Assembly (NCBI RefSeq): GCF_009917385.1
Contig: NZ_QWLJ01000005.1
Coordinates: forward strand, 62,001-126,000
DNA from: Roseburia sp. 1XD42-34
Lineage (GTDB): Bacteria > Bacillota > Bacilli > Bacillales > Amphibacillaceae
Direction: 5' to 3'
Length of the DNA stretch: 64,000 nucleotides
In this document: one piece after another, positions 17,640-26,210 of the stretch
Numbering within the stretch: position 1 is the first letter of the stretch
How the letters are laid out: every line of letters starts with the position of its first letter
Notes under the pieces: model-generated
Databases searched by the model: none
What the model saw: the letters and a program-made list of their open reading frames with translations, nothing else
What the model was told of the DNA's origin: nothing
Made by a program: the position numbers and the translations under genes

Positions 17640-17668
17640 TTGTCCTACTCCTAGGTTCATGGTAAATT
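17640..17668 (+). promoter_or_regulatory. Candidate sigma-A promoter of sda
   Basis: TTGTCC (17640-17645), 17 bases, TAAATT (17663-17668) preceded by TGG, an extended -10 element. It lies immediately downstream of the DnaA-box palindrome, a plausible activator position, and about 50 bases before the sda start. Confidence 0.6.
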
Positions 17669-17717
17669 ATTAGTAACTTTATTACAGAAGATTTCCACTT
17701 TTAGGGGGGCTGTATTT

Positions 17718-17864
17718 ATGGAACATTTGTCCGACGAATTATTACTCGAATCATACATTACAGCAAATGAATTAAATTTAAGCCCTGATTTTCTCTCCTT
17801 AATTGAAGAAGAAATTCATAGAAGACAATTGTCACATAAAATAAAAGATACAAAATCAGGTTGA
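17718..17864 (+). CDS. sda: Sda, sporulation checkpoint inhibitor of histidine kinases
   Basis: Small helical-hairpin protein that binds the dimerisation domain of KinA/KinB and stops sporulation when replication is active or damaged. 48 residues: [20 protein letters not shown], then [18 protein letters not shown]. The LSDELLxESY and F--LIE-EI-RR pattern is that of B. subtilis Sda. GGGGGG lies eight bases before ATG 17718. The context next to yqeG and a DnaA-box cluster supports the call. It has its own terminator. Confidence 0.95.
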   Translation: MEHLSDELLLESYITANELNLSPDFLSLIEEEIHRRQLSHKIKDTKSG

Positions 17865-17897
17865 TGAATCACCCATTATATTAAATATGAAGAAACT

Positions 17898-17937
17898 CAA
17901 AAACCCTTTACGAATTTATGATATCTAAGGGTTTTTT
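17898..17937 (+). terminator. Terminator of sda
   Basis: AAAAACCCTT and AAGGGTTTTTT pair around an 18-base loop and end in a T-run, 35 bases after the sda stop. Confidence 0.8.
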
Positions 17938-18279
17938 ATTTTTATTGGTCATGTATTGTGTTAGAATATTCTTGGGTAAAGCTTCACATACTTTTGTGTG
18001 AAAGCTGGTTGCAGATATGATTTTTCTTTTTTGCTAATACCATTTGTTGACCCTAAGAAGAAGTTATTTCCCCCGAAGGATATTGTACCACAATGAACCG
18101 TTCTCTTAATTCATTGCTATGAAATCATAAATCACGCATAAAAATAACAACAAATGATTATTTATCCTAGCTATGACGGGACGTCTACATCAACAGTCGT
18201 AGTACCTGTCTAGATTCACGCAATAAAAAACATTATAATAGTAAACCGTTTCAGTTGGTGAAGGAGGAATTCCAATCAA
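17938..18279. other. Leader region of the mrp operon
   Basis: No gene seen. AGCTTCACATAC-TTTT-GTGTGAAAGCT at about 17980-18006 is an imperfect hairpin. TATAAT at about 18235 with a weak -35 (TAGATT, 17-base spacing) could be the mrp promoter. AGGAGG is 12 bases before the mrpA start, longer than usual. Confidence 0.4.
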
Positions 18280-20595
18280 ATGATATTCGCAGTACTCATT
18301 CCACTGCTTATTGCATGTTTTATTCCTGCATTAAGTAAATTGAAAGAAAAACTACATACAGGGATCTTTGTTTTTTTTATACCTTTTTTGATTTTCTTAT
18401 ACTTCGTTTCTTTTATTGGCAACGATTTTACACCAATCAAGGAAAAATACAGTTGGATCCCATCCTTAGGAATTAACTTTGATTTGTACCTGGATGGTTT
18501 AAGTTTGTTATTTGTGTTGTTAATTAGCGGAATTGGTTCATTGGTAGTACTCTACTCCATCTATTATCTTGACAAATCAGAGCGTCTTGGACATTTTTAT
18601 GTTTATCTGCTCATGTTTATGAGTGCGATGCTTGGTGTAGTATTATCGGATAATATTTTTGTGCTATACACTTTTTGGGAATTAACATCGATATCTTCGT
18701 TTTTATTAATAGGTTATTGGCATTTCAAAGAGCGCTCACGCTACGGCGCTTTAAAATCAATGCTCATTACTGTATTTGGCGGACTTAGCATGTTAGGTGG
18801 CTTTATCTTATTGTATGTAGTCACAGGTACAACGAGCATACAACAAATGATTGGCCAAGTAGATCTTATCTTAAACAGCACTTATTTGCCTCTCATATTA
18901 GGCTTTATTTTACTAGGTGCGTTCACAAAATCTGCTCAATTTCCATTTCATATTTGGTTACCGGACGCAATGGAAGCTCCAACACCTGTCAGTGCCTATC
19001 TGCATTCTGCTACGATGGTAAAGGCTGGGCTCTTCCTTGTAGCACGCTTTTCGCCAATTTTTTCAGGATATGAAGGTTTCTTTATCGTCGTAAGCGTGTT
19101 TGGTATTGTAACATTATGTTGGGGAGCTTATATGTCAGTAAGGCAAACAGACTTAAAGGCTATTTTAGCTTTTTCTACCATTAGTCAGCTTGGGATGATT
19201 ATGGCAATGCTAGGATTCGGCACAAAAGCCGCTGTCTTTGCAGCTGTCTTTCACATTTTAAACCATGCTACTTTCAAGGGTAGCCTGTTCATGGTAGCTG
19301 GTATCGTCGATCATGAAACAGGTACACGAGACATTCGTAAGCTTGGTGGACTTGCTACATTAATGCCAATTACAGCTACATTAGCCATTTTCGGAACCTT
19401 TTCTATGGCTGGAGTTCCATTTCCATTTCTTAATGGCTACTACAGTAAAGAATTGTTTTTCGATTCAACACTAGGGTTAGGCTCTGACTTTTGGAGTCAA
19501 GCAATCCCATATCTAGCTGTACTCGGAAGTATTTTTACGTTTGTTTATTCCATGTATCTATTTTTCGGTACTTTTACTGGCAAGAAACAGTTGGATCAAC
19601 TGCCAAAAAAACCACATGAAGCTCCAATTGGAATGCTCATATCTCCCATGATTTTAGTGGTTGGAGTCGTCATTTTTGGGCTGTTCCCAAATATCGTCAA
19701 TGCCTCCTTTTTACAACATGCAGCTACTGCGATTAACAGTACTGTAGTGTATAAAGAAATTACTTTCTGGCATGGGTTTATTACACCATTCAAAATGTCT
19801 TTAGCGGTCGTTGGATTTGGAACAGTATTGTTTTTAACGCGAAAAAAATGGCAGTCCGTTTATCAAGTCTTGCCTGGTAAAGTAAGCTTTAATCATGTTT
19901 ACGATGCGATCGTAAACAAAATTGGCACTGTCGCAAATCGAATTACGAACTACTACATGACCGGTTCGTTAAAAACATATATGTCGTTAATTCTTGGAAC
20001 AACGCTTATTGTTTCATTGCTATTTATGTACCTAACAAATGGATTTGCGTTTAATACAGACCAACTTGCTGAGGTGACATTTATAGAGGTTGCAGTTGTT
20101 CTCATTATGATTGTTGCGGCAATTGCTACTATTTACATGAACCATAATGTAGCAGCTATTTTAGTAGTTGGGGTCGTTGGTTTCGGTGTAGCTATTCTAT
20201 TTGTCATTTACCGTGCTCCAGATATTGCTTTAACTCAATTGGTTATTGAAACAATCACTGTCGCACTTTTCTTACTCTGTTTTTACCATTTACCTAAATT
20301 GCGTAAATCGACGGATTCAGCTAAAACCAAAGTTATGAATGCAACCATCTCGATTGGATTCGGTGCTTTAGTTACTTTAGTAGCAATCTCGGCACATAGC
20401 AGTAGGTGGTTTGAATCGATAGCGGATTATTTTGTAGAAAATTCAAAAGAAATGGGCGGCGGTTATAATATCGTAAACGTTATTTTAGTTGATTTCCGTG
20501 GCTTAGATACATTGTTTGAAATCTCTGTTTTAGGTATTGCAGCTTTAGCCATTGTTGGCCTCATTAAATACAGAAAGAATAAGGAGGCAGAGTAA
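18280..20595 (+). CDS. mrpA: Mrp Na+/H+ antiporter subunit A
   Basis: Largest subunit of the multisubunit cation/proton antiporter, related to NuoL of complex I. 771 residues with about 20 membrane helices. E134 in YTFWELTS and K248 in HSATMVKAG are at the family's proton-path positions, and the APTPVSAYLHSAT and STISQLGMI blocks are conserved. The C-terminal MbhD/MbhE-type region ends NVILVDFRGLDTLFEISVLG, where normal MrpA ends. No MrpB domain is fused to it. mrpC begins two bases later. Confidence 0.96.
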   Translation: MIFAVLIPLLIACFIPALSKLKEKLHTGIFVFFIPFLIFLYFVSFIGNDFTPIKEKYSWIPSLGINFDLYLDGLSLLFVLLISGIGSLVVLYSIYYLDKSERLGHFYVYLLMFMSAMLGVVLSDNIFVLYTFWELTSISSFLLIGYWHFKERSRYGALKSMLITVFGGLSMLGGFILLYVVTGTTSIQQMIGQVDLILNSTYLPLILGFILLGAFTKSAQFPFHIWLPDAMEAPTPVSAYLHSATMVKAGLFLVARFSPIFSGYEGFFIVVSVFGIVTLCWGAYMSVRQTDLKAILAFSTISQLGMIMAMLGFGTKAAVFAAVFHILNHATFKGSLFMVAGIVDHETGTRDIRKLGGLATLMPITATLAIFGTFSMAGVPFPFLNGYYSKELFFDSTLGLGSDFWSQAIPYLAVLGSIFTFVYSMYLFFGTFTGKKQLDQLPKKPHEAPIGMLISPMILVVGVVIFGLFPNIVNASFLQHAATAINSTVVYKEITFWHGFITPFKMSLAVVGFGTVLFLTRKKWQSVYQVLPGKVSFNHVYDAIVNKIGTVANRITNYYMTGSLKTYMSLILGTTLIVSLLFMYLTNGFAFNTDQLAEVTFIEVAVVLIMIVAAIATIYMNHNVAAILVVGVVGFGVAILFVIYRAPDIALTQLVIETITVALFLLCFYHLPKLRKSTDSAKTKVMNATISIGFGALVTLVAISAHSSRWFESIADYFVENSKEMGGGYNIVNVILVDFRGLDTLFEISVLGIAALAIVGLIKYRKNKEAE

Positions 20596-20597
20596 AC

Positions 20598-20936
20598 ATG
20601 GAAATAATCACAGCTATATTAGCGGGTATATTGTTTGCTACTGCAATTTACAATATGTTGCAAAAACAATTACTACGAATTGTTATAGGTACTGCTTTAC
20701 TTTCACATGGTGCACACATTTTCATTTTTACAATGGGAAGATTAAAAACTGGTCAGCCACCTATCTTGATTGACGGAATCGAAAGCTATACGGATCCATT
20801 GCCTCAGGCTTTAATTCTGACGTCTATTGTGATTAGTTTTGGTGTAACCAGTTTACTCTTAGTATTAGCTTACAGATCCACGCAAGAAAATGGAACGGAC
20901 AATATGGAACAATTGAGGGGTAACGAAAATGAGTAA
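20598..20936 (+). CDS. mrpC: Mrp antiporter subunit C
   Basis: NuoK-like small membrane subunit, 112 residues, three helices. RIVIGTALLSHGAHIFIFTMG and PPILIDGIESYTDPLPQALI followed by LTSIVISFGVTSLLLVLAYR are diagnostic of MrpC. It follows mrpA directly where mrpB is normally found. AAGGAGG lies upstream within the mrpA end, and the stop overlaps mrpD by eight bases. Confidence 0.95.
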   Translation: MEIITAILAGILFATAIYNMLQKQLLRIVIGTALLSHGAHIFIFTMGRLKTGQPPILIDGIESYTDPLPQALILTSIVISFGVTSLLLVLAYRSTQENGTDNMEQLRGNENE

Positions 20937-22410
20937 TTTAGCAATACTGCCAATCATCATCCCATTAATAGCAGCTATCGTGCTTATTTTTTTCAATAAG
21001 CGTGTTCACATTTCCAGAGTGTTGGCGAAGCTGTTTTCCATTATTAGCTTAGGAACAGCGGGCTACATCACCTGGTATGTACTTGAACACGGTTCCGTGA
21101 TCTTGGAAACAGGAGACTGGATTGCTCCTTACGGGATCGTTTTAGTCATGGATGGCTTAGCTGCAATATTAGTATTAACAACAAATGTTATTACAACTGC
21201 ATGTGCCTTTTACGCACCACACGCCGGCTTAGAAAGAAGAGAACGTTTTTACTTCTATCCATTTTTCTTTTTCCTTATCACTGGAGTTTCCGGTGCATTT
21301 ATAACAGGTGATTTGTTTAACCTGTTTGTATTCTTTGAGGTACTATTAATGGCTTCCTACGGTCTAATTGTATTAGGCGGCGAAAAGGTTCAGTTAAGAG
21401 AATCACTTAAATACTTGTTAATTAACCTATTTTCATCCATGCTATTTGTTACGACCGTCGCCTTTTTATATGCGGTTGTTGGTACCGTCAATATGGCGCA
21501 AATTGCTGAGCGGGTTCAAGAAGTGGAACAGCAAGGTATTATTACAACAATTGGGATTTTACTGTTTTTTGTTTTTGCGACAAAGGCAGCACTATTTCCG
21601 CTCTACTACTGGTTACCGAAGTCATATATCGTCCCTAACCCTGTTATTTCTGCTTTGTTCGGTGCTCTATTGACAAAAGTAGGGATTTACTCTATTTTAC
21701 GAGTGTTTTCACTCATATTTGTCCATCGAACAGATTTAACCCATGAAATGTTTATCTGGATAGCAGGCTTGTCCATGATATTCGGAGTAATTGGAGCGTT
21801 GTCTACGTCAAATATTAAACTAATCATCGCTTATAACATCATTCCAGCCATTGGATTTATCCTATTAGGAATTGGTGTTTTGAATGACTCTGGAATTAGC
21901 GGCTCTATTTATTATCTTGTTAACGATATGATTATTAAAACAGCGCTATTTTTATTAGTTGGCATTATCTCCTATGTGGCCGGAACCTCTGATTTACGCA
22001 AAATGGGCGGACTTATTCATTACTATCCATCATTAGGGTGGCTGTTGTTTTTATCAGCTGCCGTGTTAGCTGGACTTCCTCCCTTCAGTGGATTTATAGG
22101 CAAATTGTTATTGCTTAAGGGAGCTTTTGAGCAAGGGGAAATAGCCATCGTTATTATTGGCTTATTAACCAGTCTGCTCATCCTTTATTCGATTGTTAAA
22201 ATATTTATAAACGGCTTCTGGGGCGATAAAGAAACCATGGGGAATATAGAAAAGAAGCCGATCAAAGGCTTGTTGACACCGGTTTTTGCTCTATTAGCTC
22301 TAGCTGTTTTGCTAGGAGTTGGGGCAGAATTATTTTATCCAAGTATCGAGTCTATAGCAGCTTATTTACTTGACCCGGAAATCTATATCGATTCTGTGCT
22401 AAAGGAGTAA
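20929..22410 (+). CDS. mrpD: Mrp antiporter subunit D
   Basis: NuoN/NuoL-like subunit, 493 residues, about 14 helices. The conserved glutamate is in NLFVFFEVLLMASYGLIVLG (about 139) and the conserved lysine in SALFGALLTKVGIYSI. LPPFSGFIGKLLLLKGAF is the third conserved block. The start overlaps mrpC and has GAGGGGTAACG upstream. Confidence 0.96.
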   Translation: MSNLAILPIIIPLIAAIVLIFFNKRVHISRVLAKLFSIISLGTAGYITWYVLEHGSVILETGDWIAPYGIVLVMDGLAAILVLTTNVITTACAFYAPHAGLERRERFYFYPFFFFLITGVSGAFITGDLFNLFVFFEVLLMASYGLIVLGGEKVQLRESLKYLLINLFSSMLFVTTVAFLYAVVGTVNMAQIAERVQEVEQQGIITTIGILLFFVFATKAALFPLYYWLPKSYIVPNPVISALFGALLTKVGIYSILRVFSLIFVHRTDLTHEMFIWIAGLSMIFGVIGALSTSNIKLIIAYNIIPAIGFILLGIGVLNDSGISGSIYYLVNDMIIKTALFLLVGIISYVAGTSDLRKMGGLIHYYPSLGWLLFLSAAVLAGLPPFSGFIGKLLLLKGAFEQGEIAIVIIGLLTSLLILYSIVKIFINGFWGDKETMGNIEKKPIKGLLTPVFALLALAVLLGVGAELFYPSIESIAAYLLDPEIYIDSVLKE

Positions 22411-22416
22411 TGAATA

Positions 22417-22893
22417 ATGGCTTTTCAGATCGTAATTAATTTAATTATCGCCTTTATGTGGATGTTCTTAGGAGAGTCCTATTCTGTTTCCAGCTTCATT
22501 GCTGGATATATATTGGGTATATTACTTTTGTTTCTATTACGCAGGTTTGTACCTGACACGTTTTATTTACAGCGGGTTATAAAAATTATCAGCTTGATTT
22601 TACTATTTATTAAAGAGCTGATTTCTTCTAATATTGAAATTGTCAAGCTCGTTTACACACCAAAACCCGATTTTGAACCAGGTATATTTACGTTTCCAAC
22701 CGAACTTAAGAGTAATTGGGAAATTACGCTGCTGGCAAATTTAATTACCTTGACTCCAGGAACATTATCCGTTGCAGTCTCTCGTGATAACACAAAATTG
22801 TTCATTCATGCAATGGATATTAATGACAGTGGTGAGTCCATTCAGTCTATTAAAAATACGTTTGAAAAAGCGATCATGGAGGTGACAAGATGA
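22417..22893 (+). CDS. mrpE: Mrp antiporter subunit E
   Basis: 158-residue membrane subunit. FIAGYILGILLLFLLRRF, KELISSNIEIVKLVYTPKPD and LLANLITLTPGTLSVAVS are the MrpE signature blocks. AAAGGAG precedes the start, six bases after mrpD. The stop overlaps the mrpF start as ATGA. Confidence 0.95.
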   Translation: MAFQIVINLIIAFMWMFLGESYSVSSFIAGYILGILLLFLLRRFVPDTFYLQRVIKIISLILLFIKELISSNIEIVKLVYTPKPDFEPGIFTFPTELKSNWEITLLANLITLTPGTLSVAVSRDNTKLFIHAMDINDSGESIQSIKNTFEKAIMEVTR

Positions 22894-23201
22894 CGAATAT
22901 ATTAACAGCAACTGACAATATATTACAGATAACCCTCATGATCTCATTTATCGGCATAGCACTATCCCTAGCCCTCTTGCTATACCGTGTCATTACCGGG
23001 CCTACACAACCGGAGCGAGCTGTTGCACTTGATGCAATTGGCATTAATTTAATGGGGCTTGCTGGCCTTATGTCTATCTATTTGGTAACTACAAAACTAA
23101 ATGACGTCATTTTGCTCATTGGAATTCTTGCATTTCTCTCAACGCTTGCAATTGCAAAATACCTAGAAAAGGGTGTTATCATTGATAGAGACGTGGATTA
23201 A
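22890..23201 (+). CDS. mrpF: Mrp antiporter subunit F
   Basis: 103 residues, three helices. YRVITGPTQPERAVALDAIG is the MrpF core, with the conserved aspartate in ALDAIGINLMG. GAGGTGACAAG upstream lies in the end of mrpE; translation is coupled by the four-base overlap. Confidence 0.95.
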   Translation: MTNILTATDNILQITLMISFIGIALSLALLLYRVITGPTQPERAVALDAIGINLMGLAGLMSIYLVTTKLNDVILLIGILAFLSTLAIAKYLEKGVIIDRDVD

Positions 23202-23559
23202 CATTGTTTTAAATCTTTTAGTTGCGTTATTTGTTTTAGCTGGTACATTCTTTATATTGTCTGCGTCTATTGGCGTTGTTCGTTTTCCAGATGTATATAC
23301 AAAATTACACGCTGCGACAAAAGCGTCTACGTTAGGGATTGCTTTTATCCTAATCGGGGCTTTTACGTATTTGTATTTAGAGCATTCTATTGTTAGTGGT
23401 AAGTTACTATTAGCGATTGTATTTATCATGTTAACTGCTCCTGTTGGTGCTCACATGATGGGTAGAGCTGCACATACATCTGGGGTAAAACCGTATTTAA
23501 AAAACCGTAATGATGAATATGAACATGCTGTAAAAGTATATAAAAAGAAAAATCAATAA
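23182..23559 (+). CDS. mrpG: Mrp antiporter subunit G
   Basis: Last subunit, three helices. SIGVVRFPDVYTKLHAATKA and LTAPVGAHMMGRAAH are diagnostic. I choose TTG 23182 (125 residues, MIETWINIVLNLLVALFVLA), nine bases after GAAAAGG, over GTG 23173, which abuts that site. It overlaps mrpF by 20 bases. A terminator follows, which closes the A-C-D-E-F-G operon. Confidence 0.93.
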   Translation: MIETWINIVLNLLVALFVLAGTFFILSASIGVVRFPDVYTKLHAATKASTLGIAFILIGAFTYLYLEHSIVSGKLLLAIVFIMLTAPVGAHMMGRAAHTSGVKPYLKNRNDEYEHAVKVYKKKNQ

Positions 23560-23580
23560 TGTAACTTTTATTCAAAGTTT

Positions 23581-23627
23581 AGAAAAAGCAATGGCTACCT
23601 CTAGAAGGACTGCATTGCTTTTTTCTT
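23581..23627 (+). terminator. Terminator of the mrp operon
   Basis: AGAAAAAGCAATG and CATTGCTTTTTTCT pair around a 19-base loop and end in T-rich sequence. It could also act on the minus strand for mupG. Confidence 0.85.
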
Positions 23628-23665
23628 ATTTGAATATATTTGCTGGAGCTTTATCAATTACTAAA

Positions 23666-24742
23666 CTAAACCCACCGAATCGTAAATTTTTGTCCGCCCT
23701 CTACCCACCTTAATAGCATTAAGTCCTCTGGAACTATTCTTCCAATTACATTTACGCGCTTATCTTTCGGTAAATCTCTAGTGGTTATTTGTATTTCTCC
23801 TTGATATCGCTTATAGCGACGATTATCAATCGTAATCGATCCTACTGGACGTTCAGAGCAATTTACAGCAGGAATTTGTAATGCTCCCACGGAAGCGTAA
23901 TGTCTGGATTCAACCGAACGGATACAATCACGCGCACGATCAACCCGGTTAGTATGCGTCCCTTTAACTAGGTTTAACTCTGTTTGCGATACTCCTGTAC
24001 TCCGTACAGCATGGAGAAGAATTTCGTCTCTTTGATAAGCTGAAAACTGCTCTAATACTTTCATACTAGCCCCGCTATCCCCGATTAGAATTTTATCCAC
24101 GTTTCCTTTATTGACAAGATCCAAGTATGCTGCAAAGGGAGAAACAAATCGGTGTGCTTCTAATGTCGGCAGTGTTTCGTAAAGTGGTCCTCTTAGTGCC
24201 TCATCGCCAGGAATAAATGCCATGATCGTCAATCCTGCTTCTTTTAACCACTTATTTTGATTGAGAAAATCTTCCCATCCTAAACCAGTTTCTGGCCGTG
24301 GATAAAAATTATGCCACGCTTCAACCGAAGAAGTATCTAATCCTTTTAATATTAAATTATCTAAAAAAGCAGGAGTTAGTGTACTAGCATTTAATGCAAT
24401 TTTCATTTGTTTTGATAAACGTACAATGGTATCTTCATCCACGCCGTAATCAACCCGTAATCCCGTTAACCCCCAAGTTAATAATTCGTAAGCTGTTTCC
24501 CAATCAAATCCTAATCCTGATAGAGAAGATGGTGAAATGTCTGCCATGAGCTCCATGTTCAACTCTTTTGCGAGATTCGCTAAAGCTTGTAGTTGATTTT
24601 TATATTTAGATGGATCATCTTCAGGAATATGTAATGATGTGAAAATGGAATGAAAACCGTTTGCTTTCATCTTTTTTATATAAGGATAAGCTGATTGCTC
24701 TACTAAATTTTGCGTTCCAATATAGACTGAAATACCTAACAT
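23666..24742 (-). CDS. mupG: MupG-type 6-phospho-N-acetylmuramidase (DUF871)
   Basis: Cytoplasmic hydrolase of the DUF871 family; MupG of Staphylococcus releases MurNAc-6-P from the MurNAc-6-P-GlcNAc disaccharide. 358 residues: a TIM-barrel half (MLGISVYIGTQN, FHSIFTSLHIPEDD, MADISPSSLSGLG, NFYPRPETGLGW) and a cyclophilin-like C-terminal part (VGSITIDNRRYKRYQGEIQI, VNVIGRIVPEDL). I choose ATG 24742, eight bases from AAAGGA; the ATG at 24751 overlaps that site. It is downstream of murP and murQ, which fixes the pathway. Confidence 0.88.
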   Translation of the reverse strand: MLGISVYIGTQNLVEQSAYPYIKKMKANGFHSIFTSLHIPEDDPSKYKNQLQALANLAKELNMELMADISPSSLSGLGFDWETAYELLTWGLTGLRVDYGVDEDTIVRLSKQMKIALNASTLTPAFLDNLILKGLDTSSVEAWHNFYPRPETGLGWEDFLNQNKWLKEAGLTIMAFIPGDEALRGPLYETLPTLEAHRFVSPFAAYLDLVNKGNVDKILIGDSGASMKVLEQFSAYQRDEILLHAVRSTGVSQTELNLVKGTHTNRVDRARDCIRSVESRHYASVGALQIPAVNCSERPVGSITIDNRRYKRYQGEIQITTRDLPKDKRVNVIGRIVPEDLMLLRWVEGGQKFTIRWV

Positions 24743-24774
24743 ATATATCATCCTTTATTGTATCGTTTTATTAA

Positions 24775-24812
24775 TTACCAAGGGAAATTGGTAATATTGT
24801 TTCCCTTGGTAA
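24775..24812 (-). promoter_or_regulatory. Perfect 13-bp inverted repeat between murP and mupG
   Basis: TTACCAAGGGAAA (24775-24787) and TTTCCCTTGGTAA (24800-24812) are exact complements with a 12-base spacer. No T-run follows on the minus strand, so it is more likely an intercistronic stabilising or processing hairpin, or a protein-binding site, than a full terminator. Confidence 0.55.
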
Positions 24813-24830
24813 AAATGAATAGACTACTAT

Positions 24831-26210
24831 TTAAATATCTTTTGCCATCTCTTCTTTAAAGCCAAATAGATAAGTAAAGAGAAAGCCCCCAACATAGGAA
24901 ATTACCAGGCCTAAAAAGTAAATTATATACTTTCCATCATCAATCAATGGAATAAGCGATAATCCTGATACCCCTATACCTTTAGCTGCAGTATGCATAA
25001 TTGCCTGAAAACCACCACCTAGTGATGCGCCTAAGCAAGCTGTAATAAATGGTCGTCCTAAAGGTAACGTTACTCCATAAAGTAATGGCTCCCCAATACC
25101 TAAAAATCCTACAGGCAGACCGCCTTTAATAATATTTTGCAATCGTTTATTTTTTGTTTTTACATAAATGGCAATTGCTGCTCCTACTTGACCAGCTCCC
25201 GCCATTGCTAGGATGGTTAGTAATGCTGTATTATCAAAAGTATTCATAAGTTCTAAATGAATAGGCGTTAATCCATGATGTAAACCGACCATTACTAACG
25301 GAAGGAAGAATCCAGCTAATACTGCTCCAGCGATAAATCCACCCGCTTCAATTAATGAAGTTAATCCTTTTGTAATTCCATCTGATAATACTCCAGCTAC
25401 TGGCATAATGGCATATAGTGAAGCAAGTCCTACGATTAATACGGTAATCAATGGAGTGAAAATAATATCCACTGCTGCTGGAATAATTTTTCGTACCCGT
25501 TTTTCAAGAAAGGTCATTAACCAAGCAGCAAAAATCACACCAAATAACCCTCCACGTCCAGGTATTAACGCTTCTCCATAGATCGTAATTTCAGCTAACA
25601 TTGGGTTAAATAAAAACATCCCAGCGATTGCCCCCAACACGGGAGTACCACCAAACTCTTTTGCGGTGTTCCAGCCGACAAGGACTGCTAAATAGGTAAA
25701 AATAGCGCCTCCGAAGAGAAGTAAAATTTGCATTAAGGTTGTTTCAGGATCAGCACCTGCGTTTTTTGCGAAGTTGGCTCCTCCATTGATAATACCTGAA
25801 GCAACTAATCCTGGAATTAACGGAATAAAAATATTTCCTAAGCGCCGTAAAAAGTTTTTAAAAGGCGTTTTATTTTTTTGTTTTATTTGTTGTTTTTGAA
25901 GCGCTGCTTTTTCTTCAAACGTTAAATGATCTTCATCTGGTCCCTGTTCTTCTCCAATTCGTAATCCTGTTAATTGACTTAATTGGTCAGCCACGCGATT
26001 AACTGTTCCCGGACCCACCACTATTTGTAACGTATCATCGACAACAACACCCATGACACCGGTTACATTTTTCAAAGCATCTAAATCGGATTTACTATCA
26101 TCTTTGAGCTTCAGCCGTAGACGTGTCATGCAATGGCTAATCTGTTGAATGTTTTCTTTTCCGCCTACTAATTCTAAAATGTCCTGCGCCATTTTGGCTT
26201 CCTTTTTCAT
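24831..26210 (-). CDS. murP: PTS MurNAc-specific EIIBC component
   Basis: Phosphotransferase permease that imports and phosphorylates N-acetylmuramic acid or its disaccharide. 459 residues. The EIIB domain (about 1-90) has the phospho-cysteine in QISHCMTRLRLKLKD (C27), and the EIIC domain has about ten helices with FLGIGEPLLYGVTLPLGRPF. No EIIA domain is present, so a general EIIA-Glc must supply phosphate. It overlaps murQ by four bases. Substrate is inferred from the murQ and mupG neighbours. Confidence 0.9.
   Translation of the reverse strand: MKKEAKMAQDILELVGGKENIQQISHCMTRLRLKLKDDSKSDLDALKNVTGVMGVVVDDTLQIVVGPGTVNRVADQLSQLTGLRIGEEQGPDEDHLTFEEKAALQKQQIKQKNKTPFKNFLRRLGNIFIPLIPGLVASGIINGGANFAKNAGADPETTLMQILLLFGGAIFTYLAVLVGWNTAKEFGGTPVLGAIAGMFLFNPMLAEITIYGEALIPGRGGLFGVIFAAWLMTFLEKRVRKIIPAAVDIIFTPLITVLIVGLASLYAIMPVAGVLSDGITKGLTSLIEAGGFIAGAVLAGFFLPLVMVGLHHGLTPIHLELMNTFDNTALLTILAMAGAGQVGAAIAIYVKTKNKRLQNIIKGGLPVGFLGIGEPLLYGVTLPLGRPFITACLGASLGGGFQAIMHTAAKGIGVSGLSLIPLIDDGKYIIYFLGLVISYVGGFLFTYLFGFKEEMAKDI

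Noticed and set aside
24775..24812. Rho-independent terminator between murP and mupG
   Set aside because: The stem is perfect but no T-run follows on the transcribed strand, so it is listed as an inverted repeat instead.
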